Shown in pieces: positions 45,907 through 55,109 of a stretch of DNA of 64,000 nucleotides. A program made the translations under genes and the position numbers. The notes under the pieces are model-generated. The model had not been told where the DNA came from, made no database searches, and saw only the letters and a list, made by a program, of their open reading frames with translations. The stretch's first letter is position 1, and each line of letters begins with the position of its first letter. Where the stretch lies: NCBI GenBank assembly GCA_938049385.1, contig CALIBQ010000043.1, forward strand, positions 1-64,000, written 5' to 3'. The stretch is from an uncultured Anaerolineae bacterium. GTDB taxonomy: Bacteria > Chloroflexota > Anaerolineae > JACIWP01.

Positions 45907-46359
45907 TCACTCCCCGCTGGCAACCAGCACCTCCCACTCCCCCTTCTGGGCCACACTGCCGTCCTGCTTGAGGACCTGCACATCGAACACGACGATGCCG
46001 CCGCCCAACCGGGGCATGGCGCGCTTCGCCTTGACCGTGGCGCGCAGGCGCACGGTGTCCCCGATGAAAACCGGGGAGCGGAACTTCCACTCCAGGCCGA
46101 GGAAAGCCTTGACCGTCTCCTCCATAAAGCCGAGCCGCATGGCCAGCCCGGAGGCTACCGAGAGCACCAGCAAGCCGTGCGCCACGCGCTGGCCGAACAG
46201 GGTGTTCTTGGCGTACTCGGCGTCGGTGTGCATGGGGTTCCAGTCGCCGCTGAGCGCGGCGAAGGCGACGATGTCCGCCTCGGTGATAGTGCGGCCGGCG
46301 CTCTCAATCGTCTCGCCGATTTGAAACTGCTCAAACGTCAGGCCCTTCTGTCGTTCCAT
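45907..46359 (-). CDS. MaoC-like hot-dog dehydratase
   Basis: 150 residues, single hot-dog domain of R-specific enoyl-CoA hydratases. The catalytic Asp-His lie in ALSGDWNPMHTDAEYA (about 35-50), followed by VAHGLLVLSVASGL. It hydrates or dehydrates enoyl/3-hydroxyacyl-CoA. It overlaps the end of the MscS gene by 29 bases, so it is in the same transcript as the channel, AOR and ADH genes. Confidence 0.9.
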   Translation of the reverse strand: MERQKGLTFEQFQIGETIESAGRTITEADIVAFAALSGDWNPMHTDAEYAKNTLFGQRVAHGLLVLSVASGLAMRLGFMEETVKAFLGLEWKFRSPVFIGDTVRLRATVKAKRAMPRLGGGIVVFDVQVLKQDGSVAQKGEWEVLVASGE

Positions 46360-47239
46360 TTTTCGTCTCCGGCTGTTGGGATGGATGCGCTTCCCCCTTG
46401 TCGAAATATTGTGGGGTCAGGCTCAGCAAGACCGGCATGCCCAGCAGGATGCCCTGCCGGCGGAATTCCTCCACGATGCGCCGGCGCAGATCGGACGGGA
46501 CGGTGAACATGTCTGCCGGCCGCACGTAGCCGTACCACTGGAGCACCACCATCCCGTCGCGCACGCCCTCCACGTACAGGGACGGCGCCGGCTCCCTGAC
46601 CACGCGCTCATCGCGCTCCGCCAGCTCCGCCACCAGCGACATGGCGCGCTGGATATCACTTTCATGAAACACCGGAATGGTCAATCCCACGCGCCGCAGT
46701 TCCGCCACCGAGAAATTCGTGACCGGCGTGGTCGCTGCCAAGCTGTTGGGAATGAACACCGCCGGCCCATCAAATGTCTTGATGGTCGTGGTACGCAGGG
46801 CAATCTTCGTCACAGTGCCCGTGAATTCCCCAACTCTAATAATATCCCCCTCGACGAAGGGCCTGTCGAGCAGGACGAAGAGGCCGGAGATGAAATTAGC
46901 GGCCAGGTCCTTGATGGCGAAGCCGATGATGATGCCGGCGACGCCGGCGGCGGTCAGCGCGCTGTACAGCAGGGATGTCAGGTTCGCCAGAGCCAGGGTT
47001 ACCAGGATGCCGGCGGTGATCAGCGCGTACGTGACCAGTGTGCTCAACGGCTGTATCTGGCGCTCCGGGACGCCCCGCTTCTCGCTCAGCCGGCGCCGCA
47101 GGCGCGGCCGAAGCTGTCGGTTCACCATCCAAACGACCAGCCAGGTCAGCGCAATGCCGGCGCCCCGCAGGCCGATCTCCAGCCAGGGCCAGCCGGCCAG
47201 CGCATTCGTCAGGGATGCCAGTTGATTGCTCATCATCAT
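46331..47239 (-). CDS. Small-conductance mechanosensitive channel (MscS family)
   Basis: 302 residues. Two to three N-terminal membrane helices, then the pore helix ALTAAGVAGIIIGFAIKDLAANFISGLF (quoted in parts; about 92-119) and the MscS beta domain with RPFVEGDIIRVGEFTGTV. It lets solutes out on hypo-osmotic shock. GTGGAG precedes the start (ATG repeats at 47239-47231 make the exact codon ambiguous). It lies 27 bases after the AOR gene and overlaps maoC. Confidence 0.93.
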   Translation of the reverse strand: MMMSNQLASLTNALAGWPWLEIGLRGAGIALTWLVVWMVNRQLRPRLRRRLSEKRGVPERQIQPLSTLVTYALITAGILVTLALANLTSLLYSALTAAGVAGIIIGFAIKDLAANFISGLFVLLDRPFVEGDIIRVGEFTGTVTKIALRTTTIKTFDGPAVFIPNSLAATTPVTNFSVAELRRVGLTIPVFHESDIQRAMSLVAELAERDERVVREPAPSLYVEGVRDGMVVLQWYGYVRPADMFTVPSDLRRRIVEEFRRQGILLGMPVLLSLTPQYFDKGEAHPSQQPETKNGTTEGPDV

Positions 47240-47266
47240 ATCACTCCACTGTCGTGCGGACGTTCC

Positions 47267-49081
47267 TCACGGTATGTCTAATTCCATCCGCTTGGCCGGC
47301 GTAGGGCCGCCGGTGCTGGGGTCCCAACCGCGTGTCGCGTAATATGCCGGCAGGAGCAGTTCCATGTTCGGCACCACGCCAGCCGCGCCTCCTTCGGCCA
47401 GGGGCTGGAGGAGCAGTTTCGGCAGGCGGTCATGGGCCGGCGTCAGTCCCCAGCGCAGGTTCAGCAGACGCTTGAGGTTAAAGATGCGCTCGCCGCATAC
47501 GCGCAGTTCGCCGGCATCCATGTCCCAGCCGGCGGCCGTGTTCAGCATGGTCAGCACCAGCTCCAGCGGCGGATGCACCAGATGGCACTGGATGAGGGCG
47601 TTGGTCACACAGCGCCAATCCTGCCGCAGGGCTGCCATGCGGGCCTTTTCGGCGGACTGCTCGTCCCGTGCGCCGGCCGTCATGCCCCATTCGGGCAGTT
47701 CATCGCCGCTGTCCAGCATGTACATATCCCCCTGCATGTGACAGCCGGGCCGGGGCGAGGTGGCATAGGTCAGCGCCATGCCGGTATAGGCGCGCGGGTC
47801 GTGCATGGCCACTTCCATGCCGGCGACGTGCACGGCCAGCTCCGGCACGCCGAAATGCTCCGCTACAGCGCGCGAACCCTGGGCCAGGAGGCCGCCGATG
47901 CCCTGCCGGCGGGCCATCCATTCGGTCAAGGTGATAGCCGGCCCGATATCCCCCCAGTGGGGTTCCAGGCCGTCCAGGTCCTGGGCACTGACAACGCCCT
48001 GTTCGAACAAATAGTACACGAAGGCAATGGTATTGCCGGCGCTGATGGTATCCAGGCCATAGACGTTGCAGAGATGGCCGGCGTAGGCTACCCCTTCCAG
48101 GTCATCGGTCAGCAGTTGGGTGCCGTAGCTGGCGATGGTCTCGTACTCCGGCCCATCCGCCGCATCCACCCCAAAGCGGGGCAGGCGCGTCTCGCGACCG
48201 CAGGCCACCGCACACCCGAAGCAGGTGCGCGCCCGGCGCAGGATGGTGTCCGCCATGGCCGCGCCGCTGAGCCGCTCCGCGCCCTCAAACTGCCCCTGGG
48301 TATAGTACCGCGAGGGGACATCGCCCTCCAGCATGCCGATATCCACGTAGAAGGCGGTGCCGCCCAGATGGAGCATCTGGGAGGAGATGTCTTCCTGCAA
48401 GATGGCCAGTGCCTCCTTGGCCGCACGGTGAAAGCGATCTGCGTCGGCCAGGGGAACGCTCTGCCGGCCGCCCACGGCGATGGCCTTCAGCCTTTTCGAC
48501 CCCATCACAGCACCCATGCCGCCGCGGCCGGCGGTGCGCCCATGCGCGTTCACAATCACCGCCAAGGGAGAGAGCTTCTCGCCGGCCAGCCCGATGGCCG
48601 CCACCTTTAGCGAGCTGTCGCCCGCTTCTTGCTGAACAGCCTGCTGGACGGCATAGGTGTCCATGCCCCAGAGATGCGCCGCGTCGCGCAGTTCAGCCCG
48701 GCCTTCCCGCACCAGGAGATACACCGGCCGTTCGGAGGCGCCCTGGACGATAATGCCGTCGTAGCCGGCGAAGCGCAGGGCCGGCCCCCAGAAGCCGCCG
48801 GCGTTCCCCTCGCCCCAGAAGCCGGTCAGCGGCGAGCGGGCGCAGACCTCAAACCGGCCGCATGAAGGGGCACGCGTCCCCACCAGCGGCCCGGTCATGA
48901 AGATCAGGGGATTGGCCGGCCCCAGCGGGTCTGCATGTACATCCACCAGGTCATACAGGTAGCGCGCCGCCAGGCCGGACCCTCCCAGGTATTGGCGCGC
49001 GTATTCAGCCGACAGGGGGATATCCTCCAGCCGACCGGCGGTCAGGTCCACCAGCAGTATCCTGCCCATGTATCCGTACAT
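47267..49081 (-). CDS. Aldehyde:ferredoxin oxidoreductase family (tungsten/molybdopterin) enzyme
   Basis: 604 residues. The N-terminal domain starts GRILLVDLTAGRLEDIPL; GGFWGPALRFAGYDGIIVQG and GRTAGRGGMGAVMGSK are bis-molybdopterin contacts. Cluster cysteines: CFGCAVAC (about 288-295, CxxCxxxC) and a later one in NALIQCHLV. AOR enzymes oxidise aldehydes to acids with ferredoxin; some run in reverse. The iron alcohol dehydrogenase gene 17 bases upstream would interconvert the aldehyde with an alcohol. Oxygen-sensitive class, suggesting an anaerobic or microaerobic host. Confidence 0.94.
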   Translation of the reverse strand: MYGYMGRILLVDLTAGRLEDIPLSAEYARQYLGGSGLAARYLYDLVDVHADPLGPANPLIFMTGPLVGTRAPSCGRFEVCARSPLTGFWGEGNAGGFWGPALRFAGYDGIIVQGASERPVYLLVREGRAELRDAAHLWGMDTYAVQQAVQQEAGDSSLKVAAIGLAGEKLSPLAVIVNAHGRTAGRGGMGAVMGSKRLKAIAVGGRQSVPLADADRFHRAAKEALAILQEDISSQMLHLGGTAFYVDIGMLEGDVPSRYYTQGQFEGAERLSGAAMADTILRRARTCFGCAVACGRETRLPRFGVDAADGPEYETIASYGTQLLTDDLEGVAYAGHLCNVYGLDTISAGNTIAFVYYLFEQGVVSAQDLDGLEPHWGDIGPAITLTEWMARRQGIGGLLAQGSRAVAEHFGVPELAVHVAGMEVAMHDPRAYTGMALTYATSPRPGCHMQGDMYMLDSGDELPEWGMTAGARDEQSAEKARMAALRQDWRCVTNALIQCHLVHPPLELVLTMLNTAAGWDMDAGELRVCGERIFNLKRLLNLRWGLTPAHDRLPKLLLQPLAEGGAAGVVPNMELLLPAYYATRGWDPSTGGPTPAKRMELDIP

Positions 49082-49098
49082 TGGAGCATTCTCCGCGG

Positions 49099-50262
49099 CT
49101 AAAAGTCAATGGGACGTCCTTCGTAGGCATAGGTGAAGAGACGCGCAAACTCACCGCGATCGGGGACACGCGGGCTGGTCACCGTCTGCGAATCGCTCTC
49201 GGCCCGGTCCACCAGCGCCTCCAATTGGGCATCAAAATCGGCGCGGGCGATGCTCAGCGCGGCGATGGACTGCGGCTGGTCAATATCATGCAGTAACTGC
49301 CGGACCCGCGCGGAGAGTGCCCAGGCGGCGGTTTCCTCGTCGTCCGCCGGCAGTCCCAGGAAGCGGGCGATATCGGCGTAGCGCGCCGCGCCCGAAGGTG
49401 CCGAGTACTCGATGGTGTAGGGCAGGAAAAGCCCCACGGCGCGCCCATGCGGGATGTGGAATAGGGCGCCCAGGGAATGACCCAGGCTGTGGGCCAGGGC
49501 AAAGAGGGAGTTACTGCACGCCAGGCCGGCGATGGTGGCGGCATTGTGCATATGCTCCCGCGCTTCCATGTCCTTCCCATTGTGGTAGGCACGCGGGAGA
49601 TAGGTGAAGATAAGCTTGATGGCTTGCAGTGCCAGCCCGTCGCTGAAATCGTTATGCCAGGTGTTGATATAGGCCTCGAAAGCATGGGTGAGGGCGTCCA
49701 TGCCGGTATCGGCGGTCAGGCGCGCCGGCATGCCCTGGACAAAGTACGGGTCTACGATGGCCAGGTCCGCCACACACTCGCGCGTGCCCAGCCCCAACTT
49801 GCGCTGTTCGGCCGTATCGGTCAGCACGATGGCCCAGGTGACTTCCGAGCCTGTGCCGCTGGTGGTCGGGATGGTGATGAGCCGCGCCTTCTGCCGCAGA
49901 TGATAGGTGTCGAAGGGGTTGATGGAATCCGGTGCCACATCCGGGCGCTCATAGAGGATCCACATGGCCTTGGCGGCATCCAGACATGACCCGCCCCCCA
50001 GCCCGACGATCCAGTCGGGTTCAAAGGCCCGCATGGCCTCGGCGCCGCGCAGGGCGGTCCGCAGGGATGGCTCGGGTTCCACCTCGCTGAAGACGGCGAC
50101 CTCCAGGCCGGCGCTTTGCAGGCGCCGGCGCACCTCGTCCACAAACCCCAACTGCACCATAGTGGGGTCGGTGACGATGAAGGCGCGCCGGCCTTCCACC
50201 GTCTCCAGCACACAGCGTGCGTCCTCCCCATAGACGATATGGGGGCTGTCGAAATACCACAT
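49099..50262 (-). CDS. Iron-containing alcohol dehydrogenase
   Basis: 387 residues, group III dehydrogenase. NAD-binding GGGSCLDAAKAMWIL (about 93-107); iron ligands Asp/His in DTGMDALTHAFEAY (about 194-207), and His residues in AHSLGHSLGALFHIPHG (about 262-278). It reduces aldehydes or oxidises primary alcohols; specificity unknown. AGGAGG precedes the ATG. It lies between the SCP2 gene (51-base gap) and the AOR gene (17-base gap). Confidence 0.94.
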   Translation of the reverse strand: MWYFDSPHIVYGEDARCVLETVEGRRAFIVTDPTMVQLGFVDEVRRRLQSAGLEVAVFSEVEPEPSLRTALRGAEAMRAFEPDWIVGLGGGSCLDAAKAMWILYERPDVAPDSINPFDTYHLRQKARLITIPTTSGTGSEVTWAIVLTDTAEQRKLGLGTRECVADLAIVDPYFVQGMPARLTADTGMDALTHAFEAYINTWHNDFSDGLALQAIKLIFTYLPRAYHNGKDMEAREHMHNAATIAGLACSNSLFALAHSLGHSLGALFHIPHGRAVGLFLPYTIEYSAPSGAARYADIARFLGLPADDEETAAWALSARVRQLLHDIDQPQSIAALSIARADFDAQLEALVDRAESDSQTVTSPRVPDRGEFARLFTYAYEGRPIDF

Positions 50263-50313
50263 AGGCGCCTCCTTTGGCGTGGTAGGTTGGGTGGCTGAGT
50301 GTGCCCGAGCGGC

Positions 50314-50724
50314 TCAGGCGGGGAACTCCGTTTCCACCTTGGTACAGCAGGCGACCAGCTCCTTGGCGGCCTGCGGCGCACGCATGATCTTGTTCATGTT
50401 GCCCTTGAGCTTCAGCCGGCGCGAGATAAGCCCCTTGATCGGGTCCAGCTCACCCAGCACCACTTTTTTCCAGTCCGCGTAGGATGCGGACATGACGAAT
50501 TCGGGGGATTTGCTGGCGGGGTCGGTGACCTCGAAGGCCTCGCGGCACTTGCCGTGCCACAGGTCCATGTACAGCCATACGTCTTTCTCCAGCGGGCCGC
50601 CGGCCTCAACGATGAAGTAAAAATCGCCCTCCCAGTTCTTGGCCGCGTTGGCGTAGGCTTCGCTGGCATTCAGCTCGGCACATAAGGCCTTGATCCACGC
50701 ATCTGAGGGGAAACGATGAGCCAT
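50314..50724 (-). CDS. SCP2 sterol-transfer family protein
   Basis: 136 residues. A single SCP2-like lipid-binding domain, with YFIVEAGGPLEK, VWLYMDLWHGKC and GLISRRLKLKGNMNKIM in the usual order. Such proteins carry fatty acyl-CoA or other lipids. AGGAGG lies before ATG 50724; the open frame upstream is discarded. It is the first gene of the probable SCP2-ADH-AOR-MscS-MaoC operon, with a promoter about 85 bases upstream. Confidence 0.88.
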   Translation of the reverse strand: MAHRFPSDAWIKALCAELNASEAYANAAKNWEGDFYFIVEAGGPLEKDVWLYMDLWHGKCREAFEVTDPASKSPEFVMSASYADWKKVVLGELDPIKGLISRRLKLKGNMNKIMRAPQAAKELVACCTKVETEFPA

Positions 50725-50806
50725 CTGCAACCTCCTGTGCTGGAACTTGTGAGACGACGATGGCGCCGGCCCAACGGAGCATGGGCAGTGCCGGTAGTAC
50801 GGCCCC

Positions 50807-50836
50807 ATTATATGCGATGGGCGGGATTCTCCGCAA
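50807..50836 (-). promoter_or_regulatory. Promoter of the SCP2-ADH-AOR operon
   Basis: Minus strand TTGCGG (50836-50831), 18-bp spacer, TATAAT (50812-50807); the leader is about 75 bases. Confidence 0.65.
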
Positions 50837-50906
50837 CCTGACAGGGGTAGTAAGGTTGCCTCACTCCTTGGCTTCATCTGGGTGATAGTCTCCTCATTGA
50901 GCAGAG

Positions 50907-51007
50907 GGCGTTGAAAAAGCCTGGCAGTTGAAACTGCGGCTGCGCCTGCGAAGTCGGCCTGCGCAGGCTTCGCAGTAGTTGCCGCGGCTTCAGCCGCCAG
51001 GCGTTGA
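50907..51007. repeat. Dispersed palindromic repeat, copy 4
   Basis: Imperfect 82-bp palindrome (50920-51001) from CCTGGCAGTTGAAACTGCGG to GGCTTCAGCCGCCAGG, with inner stem 50946-50953 / 50968-50975. It is bracketed by direct repeats GGCGTTGA at 50907-50914 and 51000-51007, which could be a target-site duplication or part of the element. Its right end touches the -35 of the next promoter. Confidence 0.8.
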
Positions 51008-51032
51008 CACCCCATCCCTAACGTGCTATACT
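51004..51032 (+). promoter_or_regulatory. Promoter for the CPBP protease - GH57 genes
   Basis: TTGACA (51004-51009), 17-bp spacer, TATACT (51027-51032). The -35 overlaps the right boundary of repeat copy 4. Confidence 0.85.
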
Positions 51033-51075
51033 CTGGACGTCCGCGTTACCAGGCTTGAGGGGGAATTTCCACGCG

Positions 51076-51993
51076 ATGAAAGATGAGCACCTGCGCTGGT
51101 TCGCCTGGCAACCCAGATGGGAGGCCTGGTTCCCACCATTATTTGCCCTGCTGGTCATTGGCGCGATTTGGCTGGGGGGACGCCGGCTTTCTCTAGCGGA
51201 TCTGCAGGCCCTGTTCTGGCTGATGGCGGCGCTGTGCATCCTTCTGCCGGGCGTGCACGCGTGGTGGGTTAAGCGCCGGCCGCCGGAGTTCTTGGGCATC
51301 AGCGAGCAAAACTGGCCCCAGGCGCTGGGCGCCGGCCTGGTGCTGGGGATTCTGCTGGGTGCCGCCCAGGTCTACTACGGCCTTTTCGCCCGACACGAGC
51401 TGTTCATCCCCGAGCTGAACCTGGAGCTGGTGGTGATGATGCTGGCACTGCTCCTGGTCGCCGCCGGCGAGGAGATGCTCTTTCGCGCCTGGTTTCAGCG
51501 CCTGTGCGAGCCGGCCTGGGGCCTGGTGCCAACTTTCTTCCTGGCCTCCCTGGCATATTCCGCCCTCCTGCTGGTGTTCTGGGACAGCAAAGTGACGCCA
51601 CTGCCCATCCTCTATCTGCCGGCCGGCCACGTGCCAGGCCTGCCCTTCCTCACCAACCTGGGCATTGTCTTCTGTGTGGCGCTGGCGCTGAACGTGCTCT
51701 ATCGAGTAACTCACAGCCTGTGGACCAGCATCTTGGCGAACGTGCTGGGCCGGTTAGCTCTCCTGTTGGTCTGGCCGTATCAGACGCTGGTAGTGGTGCC
51801 GCCGGCGCTGATGGCGGCAGTGGTCTGCGCGCTGTGGGCTGTGACCATCGTGTTCCTGATGCGCTGGCGGGCGAGCTTCGCGGCCCCGCCGGCACCGGCT
51901 CCCACGCCGGCGCCGCCAGCGCGCGCCAAACCAATGCCGGCCCCCCACCATCCTGCCACGACCAAACGCTCTAGAGGAGGAAAGCGCAAATGA
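51076..51993 (+). CDS. CPBP-family intramembrane metalloprotease
   Basis: 305 residues with about seven or eight membrane helices. The glutamate pair VAAGEEMLFRAWFQRL (about 134-149) is CPBP motif 1 (EExxxR); later His residues occur in the helices around 215-225 (YRVTHSLWTSI). The C-terminus is a Pro/Ala-rich and basic cytoplasmic tail. Relatives process prenylated or bacteriocin-type peptides; the substrate is unknown. ATG 51076 (GAGGGGGA upstream) is preferred over TTG 51055. The stop overlaps the GH57 start (ATGA). Confidence 0.87.
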   Translation: MKDEHLRWFAWQPRWEAWFPPLFALLVIGAIWLGGRRLSLADLQALFWLMAALCILLPGVHAWWVKRRPPEFLGISEQNWPQALGAGLVLGILLGAAQVYYGLFARHELFIPELNLELVVMMLALLLVAAGEEMLFRAWFQRLCEPAWGLVPTFFLASLAYSALLLVFWDSKVTPLPILYLPAGHVPGLPFLTNLGIVFCVALALNVLYRVTHSLWTSILANVLGRLALLLVWPYQTLVVVPPALMAAVVCALWAVTIVFLMRWRASFAAPPAPAPTPAPPARAKPMPAPHHPATTKRSRGGKRK

Positions 51994-53696
51994 CCAACTC
52001 ACACAAGGTAGGTGCCTTTACTTTCGTCCTGCACTCCCATATCCCGTACTGCCGGCGCGCCGGCCGCTGGCCGCACGGAGAAGAATGGCTCCATGAGGCC
52101 GTCACCGAAACCTACATCCCCCTGCTGAACGCGCTGTATGACCTGCAGGAAGAGGGCGTTCCCTTTCACCTGACCATCGGCCTGACGCCCATCCTGTGCG
52201 AGCAGTTGGCGGACCCACTGGTGTTGGAACACCTGCGCGCGTACCTCCAGGAGAAGCAGGAGGCGGCGGAAGCGGACCTGCGCCGCTTTGATCCGGTGAG
52301 CGAGCGGCAGTTGCACTTCCTCGCCGGCTTTTACGCGCAGTGGTATGCGCATATCCGCGCCAGCCTGGACGAACGCTACGGCGGCGACATCATCGGGGCA
52401 TTCCGCCGACTGCAGGACGCCGGCTGTATCGAAATCCTCACCTCGGCCGCCACGCACGGCTATCTGCCCCTGCTGGCGCGCGATTCCTCCATCCACGGAC
52501 AGCTTGCCACCGGCGTGCGGAGCTACATGCGCCACTTCGGCCGCCGGCCGCGCGCCATCTGGCTGCCGGAATGCGCCTATCGGCCGGCGTACTATGTGGA
52601 CGCGCCTGGGGGACGATGGCGCAAACCCGGCCTGGAGGAATTCCTGGCGGAACAGCGCCTGGGCCTGTTCTTCTGCGAGACCCATGCCATCGAGGGCGGC
52701 ACCCCTATCGGCAAGGCACGCGAGGGTGTCATCGGGCCGTATGGGGAGGTGCCTAAGCGCTACCTCGTGCCCATCGCCGGCTATACCGAGCCGACCCGGC
52801 GCACCACGTACCGCCCCTACTATGTCGCCGGCACCGAAGTGGCGGTCATGGGCCGCAACAACCATACCAGCATGCAGGTCTGGTCCGCCGATTGGGGATA
52901 CCCCGGCGACGGCGACTACCGCGAGTTCCATAAGAAGGACGGCGTATCGGGCATGCAGTACTGGCGCGTTACCGGCCCCCGGCTGGACCTGGGCCAGAAA
53001 GACCTGTACCATCCCGATTGGGCCGAATACAAGGCGTATCAACACGCCCGGCATTTCGCCGGCCTGGTGGAGCAACTGCTGAACGAATATGCCCGCGAGA
53101 ATCAAGGCGATTTCGGCATTATTGTCTCCATGTACGATACTGAGCTGTTCGGCCACTGGTGGTTCGAGGGAGTGCTGTGGATACGGGAGGTCCTGCGCAA
53201 CCTGGCGGCCTCGGGGACAGTCGAGCTGACCACTGCCTCCGATTATCTGACGGCGCATCCGCCGGAGGATGTGCTGGCCCTGCCGGAATCCTCCTGGGGC
53301 GCCGGCGGCAACCACTTCACCTGGGACAACCCCGACACCCATTGGATGTGGGAGCCTATCCATCAGGCAGAACTGCGCATGGAGGCGCTGGTGGCGCGCT
53401 ATCCGGAGGCGGAAGGGCCGGCGCGGGAGATCCTTGAGCAAGCGGCGCGGGAACTGCTCCTCCTGCAGGCAAGCGACTGGCCGTTCCTGGTAACCACCGG
53501 TCAAGCGCGCGCCTATGCCATCGAGCGCTTCCAGGGGCACCTGGAGCGGTTCGAGGAGCTGGCGCGAGCGCTGGAGGCCGGCACGGCGGAGGCGCTGGCC
53601 GCCGGCGCGGAGCTGGCCGGCCGCTACCAGGCCCTCGACAACCCCTTCCCGGATGTGGACTATCGGGATTTTACAGAACGAGAAAGGCGCATATAA
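51990..53696 (+). CDS. GH57 family alpha-glucan enzyme (branching-enzyme type)
   Basis: 568 residues. N-terminal [26 protein letters not shown] is motif 1 (His-x-His); the nucleophile Glu is in [10 protein letters not shown] (about 190-199) and the acid Asp in [15 protein letters not shown] (about 379-393). This combination fits 1,4-alpha-glucan branching enzymes of GH57 (formerly DUF1957), which build glycogen-like polymers. GAGGAGGAAAG lies before the start, overlapping the protease stop. An ino1 promoter sits in its last codons. Confidence 0.92.
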   Translation: MTNSHKVGAFTFVLHSHIPYCRRAGRWPHGEEWLHEAVTETYIPLLNALYDLQEEGVPFHLTIGLTPILCEQLADPLVLEHLRAYLQEKQEAAEADLRRFDPVSERQLHFLAGFYAQWYAHIRASLDERYGGDIIGAFRRLQDAGCIEILTSAATHGYLPLLARDSSIHGQLATGVRSYMRHFGRRPRAIWLPECAYRPAYYVDAPGGRWRKPGLEEFLAEQRLGLFFCETHAIEGGTPIGKAREGVIGPYGEVPKRYLVPIAGYTEPTRRTTYRPYYVAGTEVAVMGRNNHTSMQVWSADWGYPGDGDYREFHKKDGVSGMQYWRVTGPRLDLGQKDLYHPDWAEYKAYQHARHFAGLVEQLLNEYARENQGDFGIIVSMYDTELFGHWWFEGVLWIREVLRNLAASGTVELTTASDYLTAHPPEDVLALPESSWGAGGNHFTWDNPDTHWMWEPIHQAELRMEALVARYPEAEGPAREILEQAARELLLLQASDWPFLVTTGQARAYAIERFQGHLERFEELARALEAGTAEALAAGAELAGRYQALDNPFPDVDYRDFTERERRI

Positions 53697-53697
53697 T
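53670..53697 (+). promoter_or_regulatory. Internal promoter for the inositol-phosphate synthase gene
   Basis: TTTACA (53670-53675), 16-bp spacer, TATAAT (53692-53697), within the final codons of the GH57 gene; the leader is about 37 bases. Confidence 0.75.
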
Positions 53698-53739
53698 GTC
53701 GCCATTGTAAGCCCATCACATTGGCATGGAGGACCATCT

Positions 53740-54834
53740 ATGACCGCTGAGAGCAAGAAGGTGCGTGTCGCCATCATCGGCGTCGGCAACTGCGCATCCG
53801 CCTTTGTCCAGGGCGTGCAGTATTACAAAGATGCCCCAGAGGACCAGGAAGTACCCGGCCTGATGCACGTCAACCTGGGCGGCTATCACATCCGCGATAT
53901 CGAATTCACTGCCGCCTTCGACGTGGTGGATACCAAAGTGGGTCTGGACCTTTCGGAAGCCATCTTCGCCCATCCCAACAACACCATCAAATTCGCCGAC
54001 GTGCCCAAGCTGGGCGTCAAGGTGTATCGCGGTATGACCCACGATGGGCTGGGAAGATACCTCAAGAACGTCGTGCGCAAGGCCCCCGGTTCCACAGACG
54101 ACATCGTGCGAATTTTGAAGGAGACACGCACCGATGTGGTGGTGAACTACCTGCCGGTGGGATCAGAGATGGCCACCAAGTGGTACGTGGAGCAGGTGCT
54201 GGACGCCGGCTGTGCCTTCGTCAACTGCATCCCCGTTTTCATCGCCAGCCAGGAATATTGGGATCGGCGCTTCCGCGAGCGCGGCCTGCCGGTCATCGGC
54301 GATGATATCAAAAGCCAGGTCGGCGCCACCATCACCCACCGCGTGCTGACCAAGCTGTTCCATGACCGTGGTGTGCGCCTGGACCGCACCTACCAGTTGA
54401 ACTTCGGCGGCAACATGGACTTCTACAACATGCTGGAGCGTGAGCGTCTGGAATCCAAGAAGATTTCCAAGACCGGCGCGGTGACCAGCCAGCTCCCGTA
54501 TGAGCTGGAAGAGGGGAACATCCATGTTGGCCCCAGCGACTACGTGCCCTGGCTGACGGACCGCAAATGGTGCTATATCCGCATGGAAGGGCGCGCCTTC
54601 GGGGATGTGCCGCTCAACCTGGAGCTGAAGCTGGAGGTCTGGGATTCGCCCAACTCCGCCGGCGTGGTCATTGACGCCGTGCGCTGTGCCAAGCTGGCGC
54701 TGGACCGCGGCATCGCCGGCGCCCTCAAGGCCCCTTCCGCCTATTTCATGAAGACGCCGCCCATCCAGTTCAGCGACGATGAGGCGCACCGCTTGACCGA
54801 AGCGTTCATCGCCGGCGAAATCGAGGACGTATAA
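53740..54834 (+). CDS. Inositol-1-phosphate synthase
   Basis: 364 residues, the short actinobacterial/archaeal type. It converts glucose-6-phosphate to 1L-myo-inositol-1-phosphate with internal NAD redox. NAD motif [14 protein letters not shown] (about 11-24); [23 protein letters not shown] (about 188-200); [18 protein letters not shown] near the end. GGAGGA precedes ATG 53740; the upstream extension is inside GH57. The product may feed inositol lipids or compatible solutes such as di-inositol phosphate. A strong terminator follows. Confidence 0.95.
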   Translation: MTAESKKVRVAIIGVGNCASAFVQGVQYYKDAPEDQEVPGLMHVNLGGYHIRDIEFTAAFDVVDTKVGLDLSEAIFAHPNNTIKFADVPKLGVKVYRGMTHDGLGRYLKNVVRKAPGSTDDIVRILKETRTDVVVNYLPVGSEMATKWYVEQVLDAGCAFVNCIPVFIASQEYWDRRFRERGLPVIGDDIKSQVGATITHRVLTKLFHDRGVRLDRTYQLNFGGNMDFYNMLERERLESKKISKTGAVTSQLPYELEEGNIHVGPSDYVPWLTDRKWCYIRMEGRAFGDVPLNLELKLEVWDSPNSAGVVIDAVRCAKLALDRGIAGALKAPSAYFMKTPPIQFSDDEAHRLTEAFIAGEIEDV

Positions 54835-54856
54835 CGCTTCCGCATGCCGGTACATG

Positions 54857-54888
54857 AGGGGCGGGGGCCAGACCCTGCCCCTTTTTTG
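54857..54888 (+). terminator. Intrinsic terminator after the inositol-phosphate synthase gene
   Basis: 10-bp stem (54857-54866 with 54873-54882, one G-T pair), 6-base loop, then TTTTTT at 54882-54887. Confidence 0.88.
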
Positions 54889-54917
54889 TTTCCCCACCCC
54901 GCCGGCAGCGCAGTAAG

Positions 54918-54946
54918 TTGCGGTCGGGACAGAGGACAGGTATAAT
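54918..54946 (+). promoter_or_regulatory. Promoter of the 736-residue protein gene
   Basis: TTGCGG (54918-54923), 17-bp spacer, TATAAT (54941-54946). Transcription would start near 54953 and give a leader of about 157 bases. Confidence 0.7.
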
Positions 54947-54987
54947 CAAAATGTAGGGCTGTTGCAGGTAACGGAGGTTTGCCAGGC

Positions 54988-55031
54988 GCGGAAGCCCCTA
55001 GCTGGGGGGCAAAGCCCATCGGGGCTTCCGC
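54988..55031 (+). other. Structured leader hairpin
   Basis: Perfect 11-bp stem (54988-54998 with 55021-55031, GCGGAAGCCCC / GGGGCTTCCGC) whose 22-base loop contains a second small stem GGGC-AAA-GCCC (55007-55017). No T-run follows, so it is not a terminator. I do not recognise a known riboswitch. Confidence 0.6.
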
Positions 55032-55109
55032 CCCGTCCGCGCGGATCATCCCTTCCCTAGTATTTATGGGGGTTGGGTTCGGGACAGGCGCGTATAAGGA
55101 GCAGAGGGC

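Larger units (their letters stand above)
50725..51075. other. Divergent intergenic region with repeat and two promoters
   Basis: 351 bases. It holds the SCP2 operon promoter (50807-50836, minus), repeat copy 4 (50907-51007) and the CPBP gene promoter (51004-51032, plus). No coding sequence seen. Confidence 0.7.

Noticed and set aside
54988-55031. Intrinsic terminator before the 736-residue gene
   Set aside because: Strong stem but no T-run; it lies downstream of a promoter, so leader structure is likelier.
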